The notes: generated by a model not told the origin, from the sequence alone. Shown: positions 42,963-51,407, counted from the first letter of the stretch. The stretch: DNA of 64,000 bases from Nemorincola sp044225795 (GCA_044225795.1 JBGAIF010000010.1:43611-107610); one strand, 5' to 3'. A program made the numbers and translations.

Positions 42963-43222
42963 ATGATGGTATCATTGAGAGGCTTGATTAATAGCAAGAA
43001 TAGACTGTTGCTTGTTCTTGGGACTATGGTTATCATTAGCATTTCGCTGTTTTTGTACTTTCAGCCTCAATGTGAACCATGCCCGCCAGATACCTATTGC
43101 CCCCATGTCGATCAGATGAGCAGTATATTGTGATATATACAGCCATATCTTTCGGTATTGTTATTATAGGTAGAATTATATACTTATTGATCTTAGCAAA
43201 GACAGAACGGAAAACCGAGTAA
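42963..43222 (+). pseudogene. Two-helix Cys/Pro-rich membrane protein, split by a frameshift in a C5 tract
   Basis: Frame 1 (42963-43133, 56 codons) gives a basic N-terminus, one membrane helix (LLLVLGTMVIISISLFLYF) and the tail QCEPCPPDTYCPHVDQMSSIL. Frame 2 (from an ATG at 43079 to 43222) gives LPPCRSDEQYIVIYT followed by a second helix (AISFGIVIIGRIIYLLILA) and a charged end KTERKTE. If the CCCCC tract at 43100-43104 had one more C, the two would fuse as CEPCPPDTYCPPCRSDEQY in an 86-residue protein with two helices and a Cys/Pro hairpin. Either the gene is broken, the tract is phase-variable, or the base is a sequencing error. The family is unknown to me. Confidence 0.6.
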
Positions 43223-43380
43223 TAGAGCTATTTTCAAACTGAAATACTACTATACTTATTACTATTATTATTTGTTATTGAGTATTGATATAAGGGAATG
43301 ATTCTCCTCCGGCTATAATATCTCTGAGAATATGTTTGCCTGTACACTTGTACAACCTTGTACAGGTCATCATGTCTATC

Positions 43381-43442
43381 TCTGTTACTTGTTACAGTTG
43401 CATGGAGGTGTAACAAATTGTAACAAGGTCATGTAACAAACT
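43381..43442 (-). repeat. TGTTACA block, right copy (inverted)
   Basis: Reads TGTAACA on the plus strand; reverse complement aligns with 42711-42770 over its full length with scattered substitutions. Confidence 0.8.
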
Positions 43443-43460
43443 TATTCTATTGGGCTATTT

Positions 43461-43842
43461 AACATGCGATACCTTCGGCATCGGGCATCATTGTCTTGTT
43501 GTTTCTATAAATATGTGACCCCCTCGGGGTCATTGTATATCCTGAGTAAGAACCAAGAATACTGCAACATGCGACGTTATGCGGGATGCCGGATATGATG
43601 AAGGATGCCGACAGGTATCCCATATTTATAGCCAAAATCAATAAGCATCGGGCATCATTGTCTTGTTGTTTCTATAAATATGTGACCCCTCTGGGTCATT
43701 GTATATCCTGAGTAAGAACCAAGAATACTGCAACATGCGACGTTATGCGGGATGCCGGATATGATGAAGGATGCCGACAGGTATCCCATATTTATAGCCA
43801 AAATCAATAAGTAAGTCACCGATGCCGAAGGTATCGCATGTT
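43461..43842. mobile_element. 382-bp MITE-like element with 24-bp terminal inverted repeats
   Basis: The ends 43461-43484 and 43819-43842 are perfect inverted complements of each other over 24 bases. Inside are two tandem copies of one unit, 43478-43644 (167 bp) and 43645-43810 (166 bp), which differ mainly around a small palindrome: TGACCCC/GGGGTCA with a 3-base loop (43516-43532) in copy one and TGACCC/GGGTCA with a 4-base loop (43683-43698) in copy two. Short open frames inside look spurious. No transposase is encoded, so mobilisation would have to be in trans. It interrupts the right arm of the TGTACA region. No clear target-site duplication is seen. Confidence 0.65.
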
Positions 43843-43868
43843 CTTCCGTTAAGATATTGTTTGGTGCC

Positions 43869-44124
43869 TGTACAGTTGTACATCTGTACAACTATGTACA
43901 ACCTTGTACACTTGTACATCTGTACAACCCTGTACAAATTTATAGAACCTCTACATGTTATTCATTGAGATTGCTTCGTTCCTCGCAATGACGGACACGG
44001 TCTGTACACTTGTACAACCTGTACAACTATGTACAACCCTGTACACCTGTACACCTGTACACCTGTACATTTGTACAACCTGTACAGCTATGTACAACCC
44101 TGTACACCTGTACAACTATGTACA
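43869..44124 (-). repeat. Right TGTACA array (inverted relative to the left)
   Basis: 22 TGTACA copies in two clusters (43869-43936 and 44003-44124) separated by an inverted REP-like unit (43962-43994). It ends 12 bases from the stop of the DUF5808 gene. Confidence 0.88.
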
Positions 44125-44136
44125 ACCCACCCTGTA

Positions 44137-44349
44137 CTATTGAAGAAATCTGCGGAAGATGATGGGAGATAATAATATCATCAGTATCAGCAACAGGGCA
44201 GCTACTGACCATGGATTACCAAAGTTGGTGGTATAACCCTCACCATCTTTCTTGGGCGGGAATATCCTTTTGTCCTTAGGGTTGAAGTAAATGACGTTCC
44301 AAAGCCATTTGCCGTCATCATTATCCTGTATGTTATCGTTGTCCGGCAT
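44137..44349 (-). CDS. Small DUF5808-like membrane protein
   Basis: A 70-residue protein: acidic N-terminus (MPDNDNIQDNDDGK), then WNVIYFNPKDKRIFPPKK and GYTTNFGNPWSVAALLLILM, then one membrane helix (VAALLLILMILLSPIIF) and a basic end RRFLQ. The YFNP-D-RIF-P-K and NFGNP pattern is that of DUF5808 proteins, whose function is unknown. It is divergent from thiL, with a 51-bp intergenic region, and its 3' end abuts the TGTACA array. Confidence 0.75.
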   Translation of the reverse strand: MPDNDNIQDNDDGKWLWNVIYFNPKDKRIFPPKKDGEGYTTNFGNPWSVAALLLILMILLSPIIFRRFLQ

Positions 44350-44387
44350 ATGTACTATAAAGGTAACAAAACTATAGGCGCTATTTG

Positions 44388-44395
44388 TACCTTTG
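44388..44395 (+). promoter_or_regulatory. TAnnTTTG box of thiL
   Basis: TACCTTTG, five bases before the ATG at 44401; it lies within an in-frame extension starting at 44350 and so excludes that longer start. Confidence 0.55.
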
Positions 44396-44400
44396 CCGCC

Positions 44401-45432
44401 ATGGATGCAAGAACAGAAATATCATCATTAGGCGAGTTTGGCCTTATAGACCACATTACCCGTAATAATGAGACCCGTAATGCAGGTACGCTGCTTTCTG
44501 TGGGCGATGATGCTGCTGTTATCGACCAGTTTGGCAGGCAGTGCGTGGTTTCCACAGATATGCTGCTGGAGGGCGTGCACTTCGACTTAAGTTACACCCC
44601 CTTAAAATACCTAGGCTATAAAGCAGTTGCGGTAAACCTGAGCGATATATACGCTATGATGGCCACGCCTACACAGATCACTCTATCCATAGGCGTATCC
44701 AACCGGTTCTCTGTAGAGGCGCTGGAAGAGTTTTATGAAGGGGTGTATGAGGCATGCGAGCAGTATAATGTAGATCTTATCGGTGGCGATACCACTACCT
44801 CGAGACAGGGCTTTGTGATCAGCATAACAGCAATAGGAGAGGTAGCGCCGGATAAATATGTGACACGGGCAGGTGCAAACGTCAATGACCTTATCTGCGT
44901 TTCCGGCGATCTGGGAGCGGCCTACCTTGGCCTTCAGTTGCTCGAGCGCGAAAAGAAGATATTCAAAGAGCATCCCGGTGTGCAGCCCGACTTTCAAAAC
45001 CAGACCTACCTGGTGCGCCGCATCCTGAGGCCGGAGCCTCGTGCCGATATTGCGGAATGGTTGCAGGAACAGGAAATAATGCCTACCTCTATGATAGATG
45101 TAAGCGATGGCCTTAGCTCAGAGATCCTGCACATATGCCGCAAGAGTGAGGTGGGGTGTGTATTGTATGAAGATAAGATACCTGTACATGACAAGGCCCG
45201 TGAGTTGGCCCGTGAATGGAATATAGGCGCTACTGCCTGTGCGCTTAGTGGTGGTGAAGACTATGAGCTGCTCTTTACCATAAGGCAGGAAGACTATGAA
45301 AAGGTAGCGAAGCACAATGACATTAGCGTAATAGGCTATATAACAGACAAGGCCTCCGGAATGTACCTTCATACACCTGCCGGCAATAAACACCAGCTAA
45401 CCGCACAGGGTTGGAACGCATTTACATCCTGA
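44401..45432 (+). CDS. thiL: Thiamine-monophosphate kinase
   Basis: ThiL phosphorylates thiamine monophosphate to thiamine diphosphate using ATP. The 343-residue protein starts MDARTEISSLGEFGLIDHIT, and shows SVGDDAAVID, STDMLLEGVHFDL, AVNLSDIYAMMATP, DLIGGDTTTS and the C-terminal ACALSGGEDYELLFTI, the Asp-rich metal and ATP-binding motifs of the PurM-like fold. No other thiamine gene is next to it. The start is set by the promoter box at 44388-44395. Confidence 0.95.
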   Translation: MDARTEISSLGEFGLIDHITRNNETRNAGTLLSVGDDAAVIDQFGRQCVVSTDMLLEGVHFDLSYTPLKYLGYKAVAVNLSDIYAMMATPTQITLSIGVSNRFSVEALEEFYEGVYEACEQYNVDLIGGDTTTSRQGFVISITAIGEVAPDKYVTRAGANVNDLICVSGDLGAAYLGLQLLEREKKIFKEHPGVQPDFQNQTYLVRRILRPEPRADIAEWLQEQEIMPTSMIDVSDGLSSEILHICRKSEVGCVLYEDKIPVHDKARELAREWNIGATACALSGGEDYELLFTIRQEDYEKVAKHNDISVIGYITDKASGMYLHTPAGNKHQLTAQGWNAFTS

Positions 45433-45478
45433 CGGGTAAGCAGCGACGATAAAAAGTGTAATATGTTTTCTGTTGCCT

Positions 45479-45519
45479 CGTTACACCCGTTACATTCATG
45501 GTGTTGTAACGAATGTAAC
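45479..45519 (+). repeat. GTTACA inverted-repeat hairpins after thiL
   Basis: GTTACATTC (45489-45497) pairs with GAATGTAAC (45511-45519); alternatively CGTTACA (45479-45485) pairs with TGTAACG (45505-45511). The TGTAACA wording matches the blocks at 42.7 and 43.4 kb. It lacks a T-run, so a terminator role is unlikely. Confidence 0.5.
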
Positions 45520-45604
45520 AGGGGCCATTGCCGGAGGTAGAAAAATTTCGGGGTTGGTATAGCGCTTTAATATTTTTTAGTAACTTACGCTCAAATAATT
45601 TCGG

Positions 45605-46144
45605 ATGAAAGCCTGGAAAGCAAATCTATTTGGTATTGTTCTGTTTTTTGGTATTTTAGTTTCGCTTATATATACGTCTTGTGAAAAGAATATCTGTGAT
45701 GGCGTTACCTGCCAGCATGGCGGCTCATGTGCCAATGGTTTGTGTACCTGTCCTACAGGTTATGAAGGTGCACAGTGCCAGACGCTTGTCACTGACCGTT
45801 ATGTAGGTACATATGTTGGTTATACTACCTGCGACAACCTTGCAGAGGTGCTTGATACTGTGACCGTAGCAAAGGACAAGGCGGGTATACTAAATGTAAC
45901 AATGGATATGAGGAGCGTAAGGCCTAAATTGCTGAGAGGCTATGTGAGCAGCAATGTAAGCACCTACCGCATTATTGTTACCAATAACGATAGTGTAGCC
46001 AATTCCAAATCTCACGATTTCAGAACATTCTTCGTAACACTGCAGAGCGACAACAAGTTGTCTGTTCACTCATACGAAGATGTAAGCACACCAACTGATA
46101 CTGCGATTCACAAGTGTACTTTCTTAGGGACCAAGAAGCTGTAA
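45605..46144 (+). CDS. EGF-like lipoprotein
   Basis: A 179-residue lipoprotein: hydrophobic leader (NLFGIVLFFGILVSLIYTSC) with the lipobox ending in Cys at about residue 26, then a single EGF-like domain with six Cys (CDGVTCQHGGSCANGLCTCP, then GYEGAQC). A beta-rich C-terminal domain of about 115 residues follows, ending HKCTFLGTKKL. Small EGF-bearing lipoproteins are common in marine and soil Bacteroidota; ligand unknown. No recognised partner nearby. Confidence 0.75.
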   Translation: MKAWKANLFGIVLFFGILVSLIYTSCEKNICDGVTCQHGGSCANGLCTCPTGYEGAQCQTLVTDRYVGTYVGYTTCDNLAEVLDTVTVAKDKAGILNVTMDMRSVRPKLLRGYVSSNVSTYRIIVTNNDSVANSKSHDFRTFFVTLQSDNKLSVHSYEDVSTPTDTAIHKCTFLGTKKL

Positions 46145-46196
46145 TACACTACTTCGTTTTTTAGTTAAAAAGTGAACCCGGAGAGGGGTTGAATTT

Positions 46197-47108
46197 ATGT
46201 CTATAAAAGTATCGGCGCTTACCAAGATCTACGATACCCAGAGAGCGGTTGATAATATTTCCTTTGAACTGAAGAAAGGTGAGATAGTAGGCTTCCTGGG
46301 CCCCAATGGCGCAGGAAAATCTACGACCATGAAGATGATCACCGGTTATCTTCCTCCTACAAGCGGCACTGCTGCCGTATGTGGTTTTGATGTACAGGAA
46401 AAGCCAATGGAAGTACGCAGGCGGGTAGGGTATCTGCCCGAGGCCAATCCGCTCTATTATGAAATGTATGTGCGCGAATATCTCGAATTTACCGCCGGTA
46501 TTCATGGCCTCGGCAAGAAAAGCAAAGACCGTATAGCGCAGATGATCACTATGACCGGGCTGGACAAGGAAGCGCATAAGAAGATAGGTGCTTTGTCAAA
46601 AGGCTACAAACAGCGTGTGGGCCTGGCACAGGCTATGCTACACGACCCCGAAGTACTGATACTCGATGAGCCTACTTCCGGACTTGACCCCAACCAGATC
46701 ATAGAGATACGTGAACTGATAAAGAACATTGGCCGGGAGAAGACAGTATTGCTGTCCACCCACATCATGCAGGAGGTGCAGGCCATGTGCAACCGTGTCA
46801 TTATCATCAATAACGGCAAGATAGTTGCAGACGATTCTATTGAAAAGCTGAAGCAGGCCAATACCCAGCAGGATGTGCTGATCGTTGAGTTTGAGAAGCC
46901 CGTTGATACGGCACTGCTCAGGGAGCTGAAACTTTTGCTGAAGCAAGAGGATATGGGCGGCAACAGGTGGAAGCTGGTGACCTCCGATCCCGATGCGCTG
47001 AGAAGGGAAGTGATGCTGTGGGCCGTGAACCACGATATCAGTATCAGGTCGCTGCAGGCACAGACAGAAACACTGGAAGATGTGTTCCGCACCCTTACCA
47101 CAAAATAA
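46197..47108 (+). CDS. gldA: Gliding motility ABC transporter ATP-binding protein GldA
   Basis: A 303-residue ABC ATPase. Walker A is FLGPNGAGKSTTMKMITGY, the signature is LSKGYKQRVGLAQAM, Walker B is VLILDEPTSGLDPNQ and the switch His is in LLSTHIMQEV. The C-terminal extension (DDSIEKLKQANTQQDVLIVE onward) and overall sequence fit GldA, which with GldF and GldG forms a transporter needed for gliding in Flavobacterium. gldF and gldG are not adjacent here, so the motility role is an inference from family only. Confidence 0.88.
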   Translation: MSIKVSALTKIYDTQRAVDNISFELKKGEIVGFLGPNGAGKSTTMKMITGYLPPTSGTAAVCGFDVQEKPMEVRRRVGYLPEANPLYYEMYVREYLEFTAGIHGLGKKSKDRIAQMITMTGLDKEAHKKIGALSKGYKQRVGLAQAMLHDPEVLILDEPTSGLDPNQIIEIRELIKNIGREKTVLLSTHIMQEVQAMCNRVIIINNGKIVADDSIEKLKQANTQQDVLIVEFEKPVDTALLRELKLLLKQEDMGGNRWKLVTSDPDALRREVMLWAVNHDISIRSLQAQTETLEDVFRTLTTK

Positions 47109-47187
47109 GAACGATACGGCTTTTTATGCCTCCGAAAGGGGGAAATCTCTTTGCCGTTATTTTACTTTATTTACATAAATATTATTC

Positions 47188-48933
47188 ATGAAGAAGCTAT
47201 TCTTTTGCCTCGTATTTCCGTTGATCTTATCATCGTGCGGCGATAATCATACCCCGGCCAGTGGTAAGAAAGACAATGCGGCGAAACTCGATCAGTTGCT
47301 CGGCAACTATTGGGAAGAGCGTATGCAGCTATTCCCCACAGAGGCTACCGGCTATGGCGACAACCGTTATAACGACAAACTTACCATTACCATATCAGAG
47401 AGTTTCAGGGATAGCCTTGGCCACTTCTACAAGAAGAACCTCGACCTGGCGAAAGAGATAGACACGGCAGGGCTGTCTGCCACACAGCAGATGAGCTGCC
47501 GCCTGTTCAGGTATGAAATGGAGATGGGCCTTGAAGGGCTTAAGTACCCGGCCCATTATATGCCCATAAACCAGTTCTGGGCGTTCACGCTCGATCTGCC
47601 GCAACTTGGTTCCGGCACAGGCAACCAGCCGTTTAAGACAGTTAAGGATTATGATAACTGGCTACAACGCTTATCCGTGTTTCCGGCATGGGCAGATACC
47701 GCCATTGCCAATATGCGCAAGGGTATGGCCAGGGGGTGGGTGCTGCCAAAGTCGCTGGTGGTGAAGGTGTTGCCGCAATTAGAGGCGGTGATAAAGTATG
47801 ATTCTACCAACATATTCTACGGCCCCGTCCGGATCATGAGCGATAGTTTCGCCACCGTATTCTCACCTGCCGACCAGCAGAGGATAAGGGATCAATACAA
47901 ACATGCCGTGGACAGCATTGTGAATCCCACTTACCGTAAGCTGCATGACTTCTTTGAAAAAGAATATCTGCCGGCATCCCGTTCCACCAGCGGCATGAAA
48001 GACCTGCCCGGCGGCGCCGACTATTACAGATACTGCATCCGCTTCTGGACCACTACAGATCTTACACCCGACAGTATCTACAATATTGGTATGGCCGAGG
48101 TGGCCCGTATAGAAGGGGAGATGAACCGCATCAGGGAGCAGACAGGCTTCAAAGGAGATATGCAGGCATTCTTCAAATACCTCGGCAACGACAAGCGCTT
48201 CTGCCCCTTCACAGAGGATAAACAAGTGATAGACAGCTTCTGGAACATCAAGAAAAAAGAAGATCCTCAATTGAAGAAGCTTTTCAATAAAGTGCCTAAG
48301 ACACAGTTTACCATCAGGCAGACAGAAGCATTCCGGGCTAAGTCGGCCAGTGCGGAGTACAACCAGGGTTCTGAAGACGGCACACGTCCCGGTATATTCT
48401 ATGTGCCCATACTTGATGCAGGCAAGTTCAACGCCACAGGTATGACCACATTGTTCCTGCATGAGGCCATTCCAGGCCATCATTACCAGATATCCCTGCA
48501 GCAGGAGAATAAAGACCTGCCGAAATTCAGGAGGTTCCTGTGGTATGGCGCATACGGAGAGGGCTGGGCACACTATTGTGAGACGCTTGGTAAAGACCTC
48601 GGCGTCTATGACGACCCTTACCAGTATTTCGGCTTCCTGAGCGATGGTATTCACCGTGCTATACGCCTTGTAGTGGACATAGGCCTGCATTATAAAGGTA
48701 TGACACGCGAAGAGGCCATTAAATATATGATGGCGCACGAGCTTATCTCCGGGCACGAGGCCACGTCTGAAATAGAGCGCTACATGGCTATTCCGGGCCA
48801 GGCGCTGTCGTATAAGATAGGGCAGATGGCCATAAGCGGCGAGCGCAGGAAGTACCAGGAACAAATGGGGGCTAAATTCAATATAGCGGCCTTCCACGAT
48901 GAGGTGCTGAAAGATGGCTGCGTGCCACGATGA
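47188..48933 (+). CDS. DUF885 family lipoprotein, putative metallopeptidase
   Basis: A 581-residue lipoprotein (MKKLFFCLVFPLILSSCGDN; lipobox Cys 17). It is a DUF885 protein: the motifs TLFLHEAIPGHHYQISLQQE (His/Glu/His metal ligands), YGEGWAHYCE and ELISGHEATSEIERYMAIPG are all present. DUF885 proteins are predicted zinc-dependent, M3-like helical peptidases; activity is not shown for most. The protein is likely anchored to the periplasmic or outer face of a membrane and may degrade peptides. Confidence 0.85.
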   Translation: MKKLFFCLVFPLILSSCGDNHTPASGKKDNAAKLDQLLGNYWEERMQLFPTEATGYGDNRYNDKLTITISESFRDSLGHFYKKNLDLAKEIDTAGLSATQQMSCRLFRYEMEMGLEGLKYPAHYMPINQFWAFTLDLPQLGSGTGNQPFKTVKDYDNWLQRLSVFPAWADTAIANMRKGMARGWVLPKSLVVKVLPQLEAVIKYDSTNIFYGPVRIMSDSFATVFSPADQQRIRDQYKHAVDSIVNPTYRKLHDFFEKEYLPASRSTSGMKDLPGGADYYRYCIRFWTTTDLTPDSIYNIGMAEVARIEGEMNRIREQTGFKGDMQAFFKYLGNDKRFCPFTEDKQVIDSFWNIKKKEDPQLKKLFNKVPKTQFTIRQTEAFRAKSASAEYNQGSEDGTRPGIFYVPILDAGKFNATGMTTLFLHEAIPGHHYQISLQQENKDLPKFRRFLWYGAYGEGWAHYCETLGKDLGVYDDPYQYFGFLSDGIHRAIRLVVDIGLHYKGMTREEAIKYMMAHELISGHEATSEIERYMAIPGQALSYKIGQMAISGERRKYQEQMGAKFNIAAFHDEVLKDGCVPR

Positions 48934-49051
48934 GCTTGCGTGCCGCTTGCAGTGCTCCGCGAGAAGCTGGAAGCATGGTCTAAGCGATAACTTGCCTTAT
49001 CTCTGGTAAAGTGTGTCAGGATTGCTTAATTTGCAGCCTCAAATTGCTGCA

Positions 49052-50740
49052 ATGAAAGACTTTTCGAATGCTATTATAGAGTGCGTGCCCAACTTCAGTG
49101 AGGGCAGGAATATGCACATCATTAAAGAGATCACCAATGAGATAGAGAAGGTGGAAGGCGTGAGGCTGCTGGATGTAGATCCCGGCAAGGCCACCAACCG
49201 TACCGTGGTCACTTTTGTAGGTGATCCCTATGTGGTGATAGAAGCTGCTTACAGAGCCATTAAGAAGGCCGACGAGCTTATAGATATGTCTGCGCATACA
49301 GGCGAGCATCCGCGTATGGGTGCTACAGATGTATGCCCGCTGATACCAATATCGGGTATTACGATGGAGGAGACGGTGATGTTTGCGAAGAAGCTGGCGC
49401 AGCGTGTAGGAGAGGAATTGAATATCCCTGTGTACCTCTACGAATATGCCGCATCAGAGGCATACCGCAGAAACCTTGCCGACATCAGGAGCGGCGAGTA
49501 TGAAGGATTGGCGGCAAAGATCATGAAGCCGGAATGGAAGCCTGATTATGGCCGTGCCACATTCAATGAAAGGAGCGGGGCTACCGTTATCGGTGCAAGA
49601 GATTTCCTGATCGCTTACAACATCAATCTTAATACTACCTCTACCCGTCGTGCCAATGCCGTGGCGTTTGATATCAGGGAAAAGGGAAGGCAACGCAAGG
49701 ATGAGAAAGGAAAGGTGGTAAAGGACGCTAACGGTGATCCGGTTTGGGATGCGGGATTGCTGAAGAGTGTAAAAGCTATAGGCTGGTATATAGAAGAGTA
49801 TGGCGTAGCGCAGATATCTGTGAACCTGACGAATATGAACGTGACACCGCTTCATGTGCTCTTTGATACGGCATGTGAGCGTGCTGCGGCAAGGGGCCTT
49901 CGTGTCACAGGCAGCGAGCTGGTTGGCCTTATACCGTTGCAGGCCATGGTAGAGGCGGGTAAGTACTTCCTGCGCAAGCAGCAGCGTAGCATAGGGGTAG
50001 GCGAGGCCGAACTGGTGCGCATAGCCATCAAGTCGCTTGGGCTCGATGAGTTGGGTACTTTCGATCCTAAGAAGAAGATAATCGAGTATTGCCTGCAGGA
50101 CCATAATGCAAAGAAGCTTGTGGACATGTCGCTCACAAAGTTTGCACACGAGACAGCAGGAGAGACTCCTGCACCCGGTGGTGGCTCTATTGCGGCATAC
50201 TGTGGCGTGTTGGGAGCATCGCTGGGCACTATGGTCGCAAACCTGTCTTCACATAAGAAGGGCTGGGATGCACGGTGGGAAGAGTTCTCCAACTATGCCG
50301 AGCAGGGGCAGGAACTGATGAAGGAGCTTTTGTTCCTGGTAGATGAAGACACACGGGCGTACAATGTGATCATGGCGGCATATGGTTTGCCTAAAGATAC
50401 TGATGCGGAGAAGGCGGCCCGTAAGGCAGCAATTGATGATGCTACGGTATATGCTATCAAAGTGCCGTTTCGAACCATGCAGGCAGCTTTCAGATCCTTT
50501 GATCTGGCTATGGCTATGGCAGAGAAAGGCAACCCCAATTGTGCCAGCGATGCCGGTGTGGGTGCGCTATGTGCCCGTGCTGCCGTGAAGGGCACTTATC
50601 TTAATGTAATGACCAATGCCAAGGGCCTGGGCGCGAATGAAGAGGTGACACGCATCATTGCCGAGTCTGAGAAGATGAATATGGAGTGCGACGTATGGGA
50701 GCAGAAGATATGGGAAGTAGTGCTGTCTAAAATGAAATAA
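49052..50740 (+). CDS. ftcD: Glutamate formimidoyltransferase fused to formiminotetrahydrofolate cyclodeaminase
   Basis: A 562-residue bifunctional protein linking histidine degradation to folate: the N-terminal domain (about 1-325) transfers the formimino group from formiminoglutamate to tetrahydrofolate, and the C-terminal domain (about 365-555) removes ammonia. The N-terminal part reads IECVPNFSEGRNMHIIKEI, AHTGEHPRMGATDVCPLIPI and RDFLIAYNINLNT; the cyclodeaminase starts at KFAHETAGETPAPGGGSIAA and continues to CASDAGVGALCARAAVKGTY. I use the ATG at 49052; a start at 49013 would add 13 residues not typical of the family. The other hut genes are not in the window. Confidence 0.93.
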   Translation: MKDFSNAIIECVPNFSEGRNMHIIKEITNEIEKVEGVRLLDVDPGKATNRTVVTFVGDPYVVIEAAYRAIKKADELIDMSAHTGEHPRMGATDVCPLIPISGITMEETVMFAKKLAQRVGEELNIPVYLYEYAASEAYRRNLADIRSGEYEGLAAKIMKPEWKPDYGRATFNERSGATVIGARDFLIAYNINLNTTSTRRANAVAFDIREKGRQRKDEKGKVVKDANGDPVWDAGLLKSVKAIGWYIEEYGVAQISVNLTNMNVTPLHVLFDTACERAAARGLRVTGSELVGLIPLQAMVEAGKYFLRKQQRSIGVGEAELVRIAIKSLGLDELGTFDPKKKIIEYCLQDHNAKKLVDMSLTKFAHETAGETPAPGGGSIAAYCGVLGASLGTMVANLSSHKKGWDARWEEFSNYAEQGQELMKELLFLVDEDTRAYNVIMAAYGLPKDTDAEKAARKAAIDDATVYAIKVPFRTMQAAFRSFDLAMAMAEKGNPNCASDAGVGALCARAAVKGTYLNVMTNAKGLGANEEVTRIIAESEKMNMECDVWEQKIWEVVLSKMK

Positions 50741-50761
50741 GGCACGTAATTGACGGAAAGC

Positions 50762-50791
50762 AGAAGCCCCGCGATTGCGGGGCTTCTTTTA
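50762..50791 (+). terminator. Terminator after ftcD
   Basis: Perfect 11-bp stem AGAAGCCCCGC (50762-50772) with GCGGGGCTTCT (50777-50787), loop GATT, then TTTT. Confidence 0.92.
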
Positions 50792-50812
50792 TAATGTTAA
50801 GCGGCGTACAGA

Positions 50813-51232
50813 TTACCACCTGTAATAGCGGTATTCATTGTAATGATCACCCCAGCCATATTTGTGGTCATATTCCTTCATGTCGCTCTTCCAGGCTTTC
50901 TTCTCAGCCTTGCGGAACTTCCTGTCGGCAGACTCAGGACGGTCTTCATACCAACGCTCTCTTGCCTTGAATTCTTTCTTCTCTCTCTTGAAATCCTTCT
51001 TCCAGGCATCATAGCACCTGAAGTCCTTGTCGTCATTAGACTCCTTGTCAGAAGTCTTCTTTTTATCTTCTACCTTATCCTCGTCGTCATACCTGTCATG
51101 ATAGTAACGGTCATAATAAGAATGCTTAGGATAGTAGTGATGATAATCATAATAACGTCTGTACTGTGCAGAAGCATCCTTTGCACCAAGTATCATCGTA
51201 GACAAAATTCCTAGGAGGAGGTATTTCTTCAT
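50813..51232 (-). CDS. Tyr/Asp/Lys-rich secreted protein
   Basis: A 139-residue protein with signal peptide (MKKYLLLGILSTMILGAKDASA). The mature part begins with a Tyr/His-rich segment (QYRRYYDYHHYYPKHSYYDR), then a charged Lys/Asp/Glu stretch with likely coiled-coil character, and ends YNEYRYYRW. The composition is strongly biased and no domain is recognised. It may be a small periplasmic or surface protein with metal- or polymer-binding properties; that is a guess from composition. Confidence 0.6.
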   Translation of the reverse strand: MKKYLLLGILSTMILGAKDASAQYRRYYDYHHYYPKHSYYDRYYHDRYDDEDKVEDKKKTSDKESNDDKDFRCYDAWKKDFKREKKEFKARERWYEDRPESADRKFRKAEKKAWKSDMKEYDHKYGWGDHYNEYRYYRW

Positions 51233-51407
51233 TGTTATTTTTTTTTCGAAAGTAAAAACTAAATTTTGAATTTCATAACAAATCTGTGCAAATAAAATTA
51301 TTTTATTTATGACATTTTATACTAATGCATATGCCCATTGTGTTAAAACAAATGCGGCATTAATCTCTGCTGAAGTATTTCTGTCAAACAGCTAAACAGA
51401 AGACAAA

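Larger units (their letters stand above)
42267..44124. repeat. TGTACA satellite region with two inverted arms
   Basis: The whole stretch between the convergent suhB (ends 42233) and DUF5808 gene (ends 44137). I count 32 TGTACA in 42267-42694, two at 42788-42801, three at 43341-43364, eight at 43869-43936 and 14 at 44003-44124, spaced mostly 8 or 10 bases start to start. Spacer bases read TAG, TGG, GA, AG on the left and their complements on the right, so the two halves are inverted copies. A second motif (TGTTACA) and REP-like units are placed in the same mirror order. Only one very small (broken) gene is inside. Confidence 0.9.

Noticed and set aside
43459..43937. Open frames of 60-78 residues inside the MITE-like element, minus strand
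   Set aside because: They follow the tandem units exactly, so they repeat with the element; similar peptides are frequent spurious calls from interspersed repeats. No start context.
42267..44124. CRISPR array
   Set aside because: The repeated unit is six bases with 2-4 base spacers, no constant longer repeat and no cas gene nearby.
47863..48897. 344-residue minus-strand frame opposite the DUF885 gene
   Set aside because: Antisense shadow of a gene with clear DUF885 motifs; Cys/His/Val-rich composition typical of such shadows.
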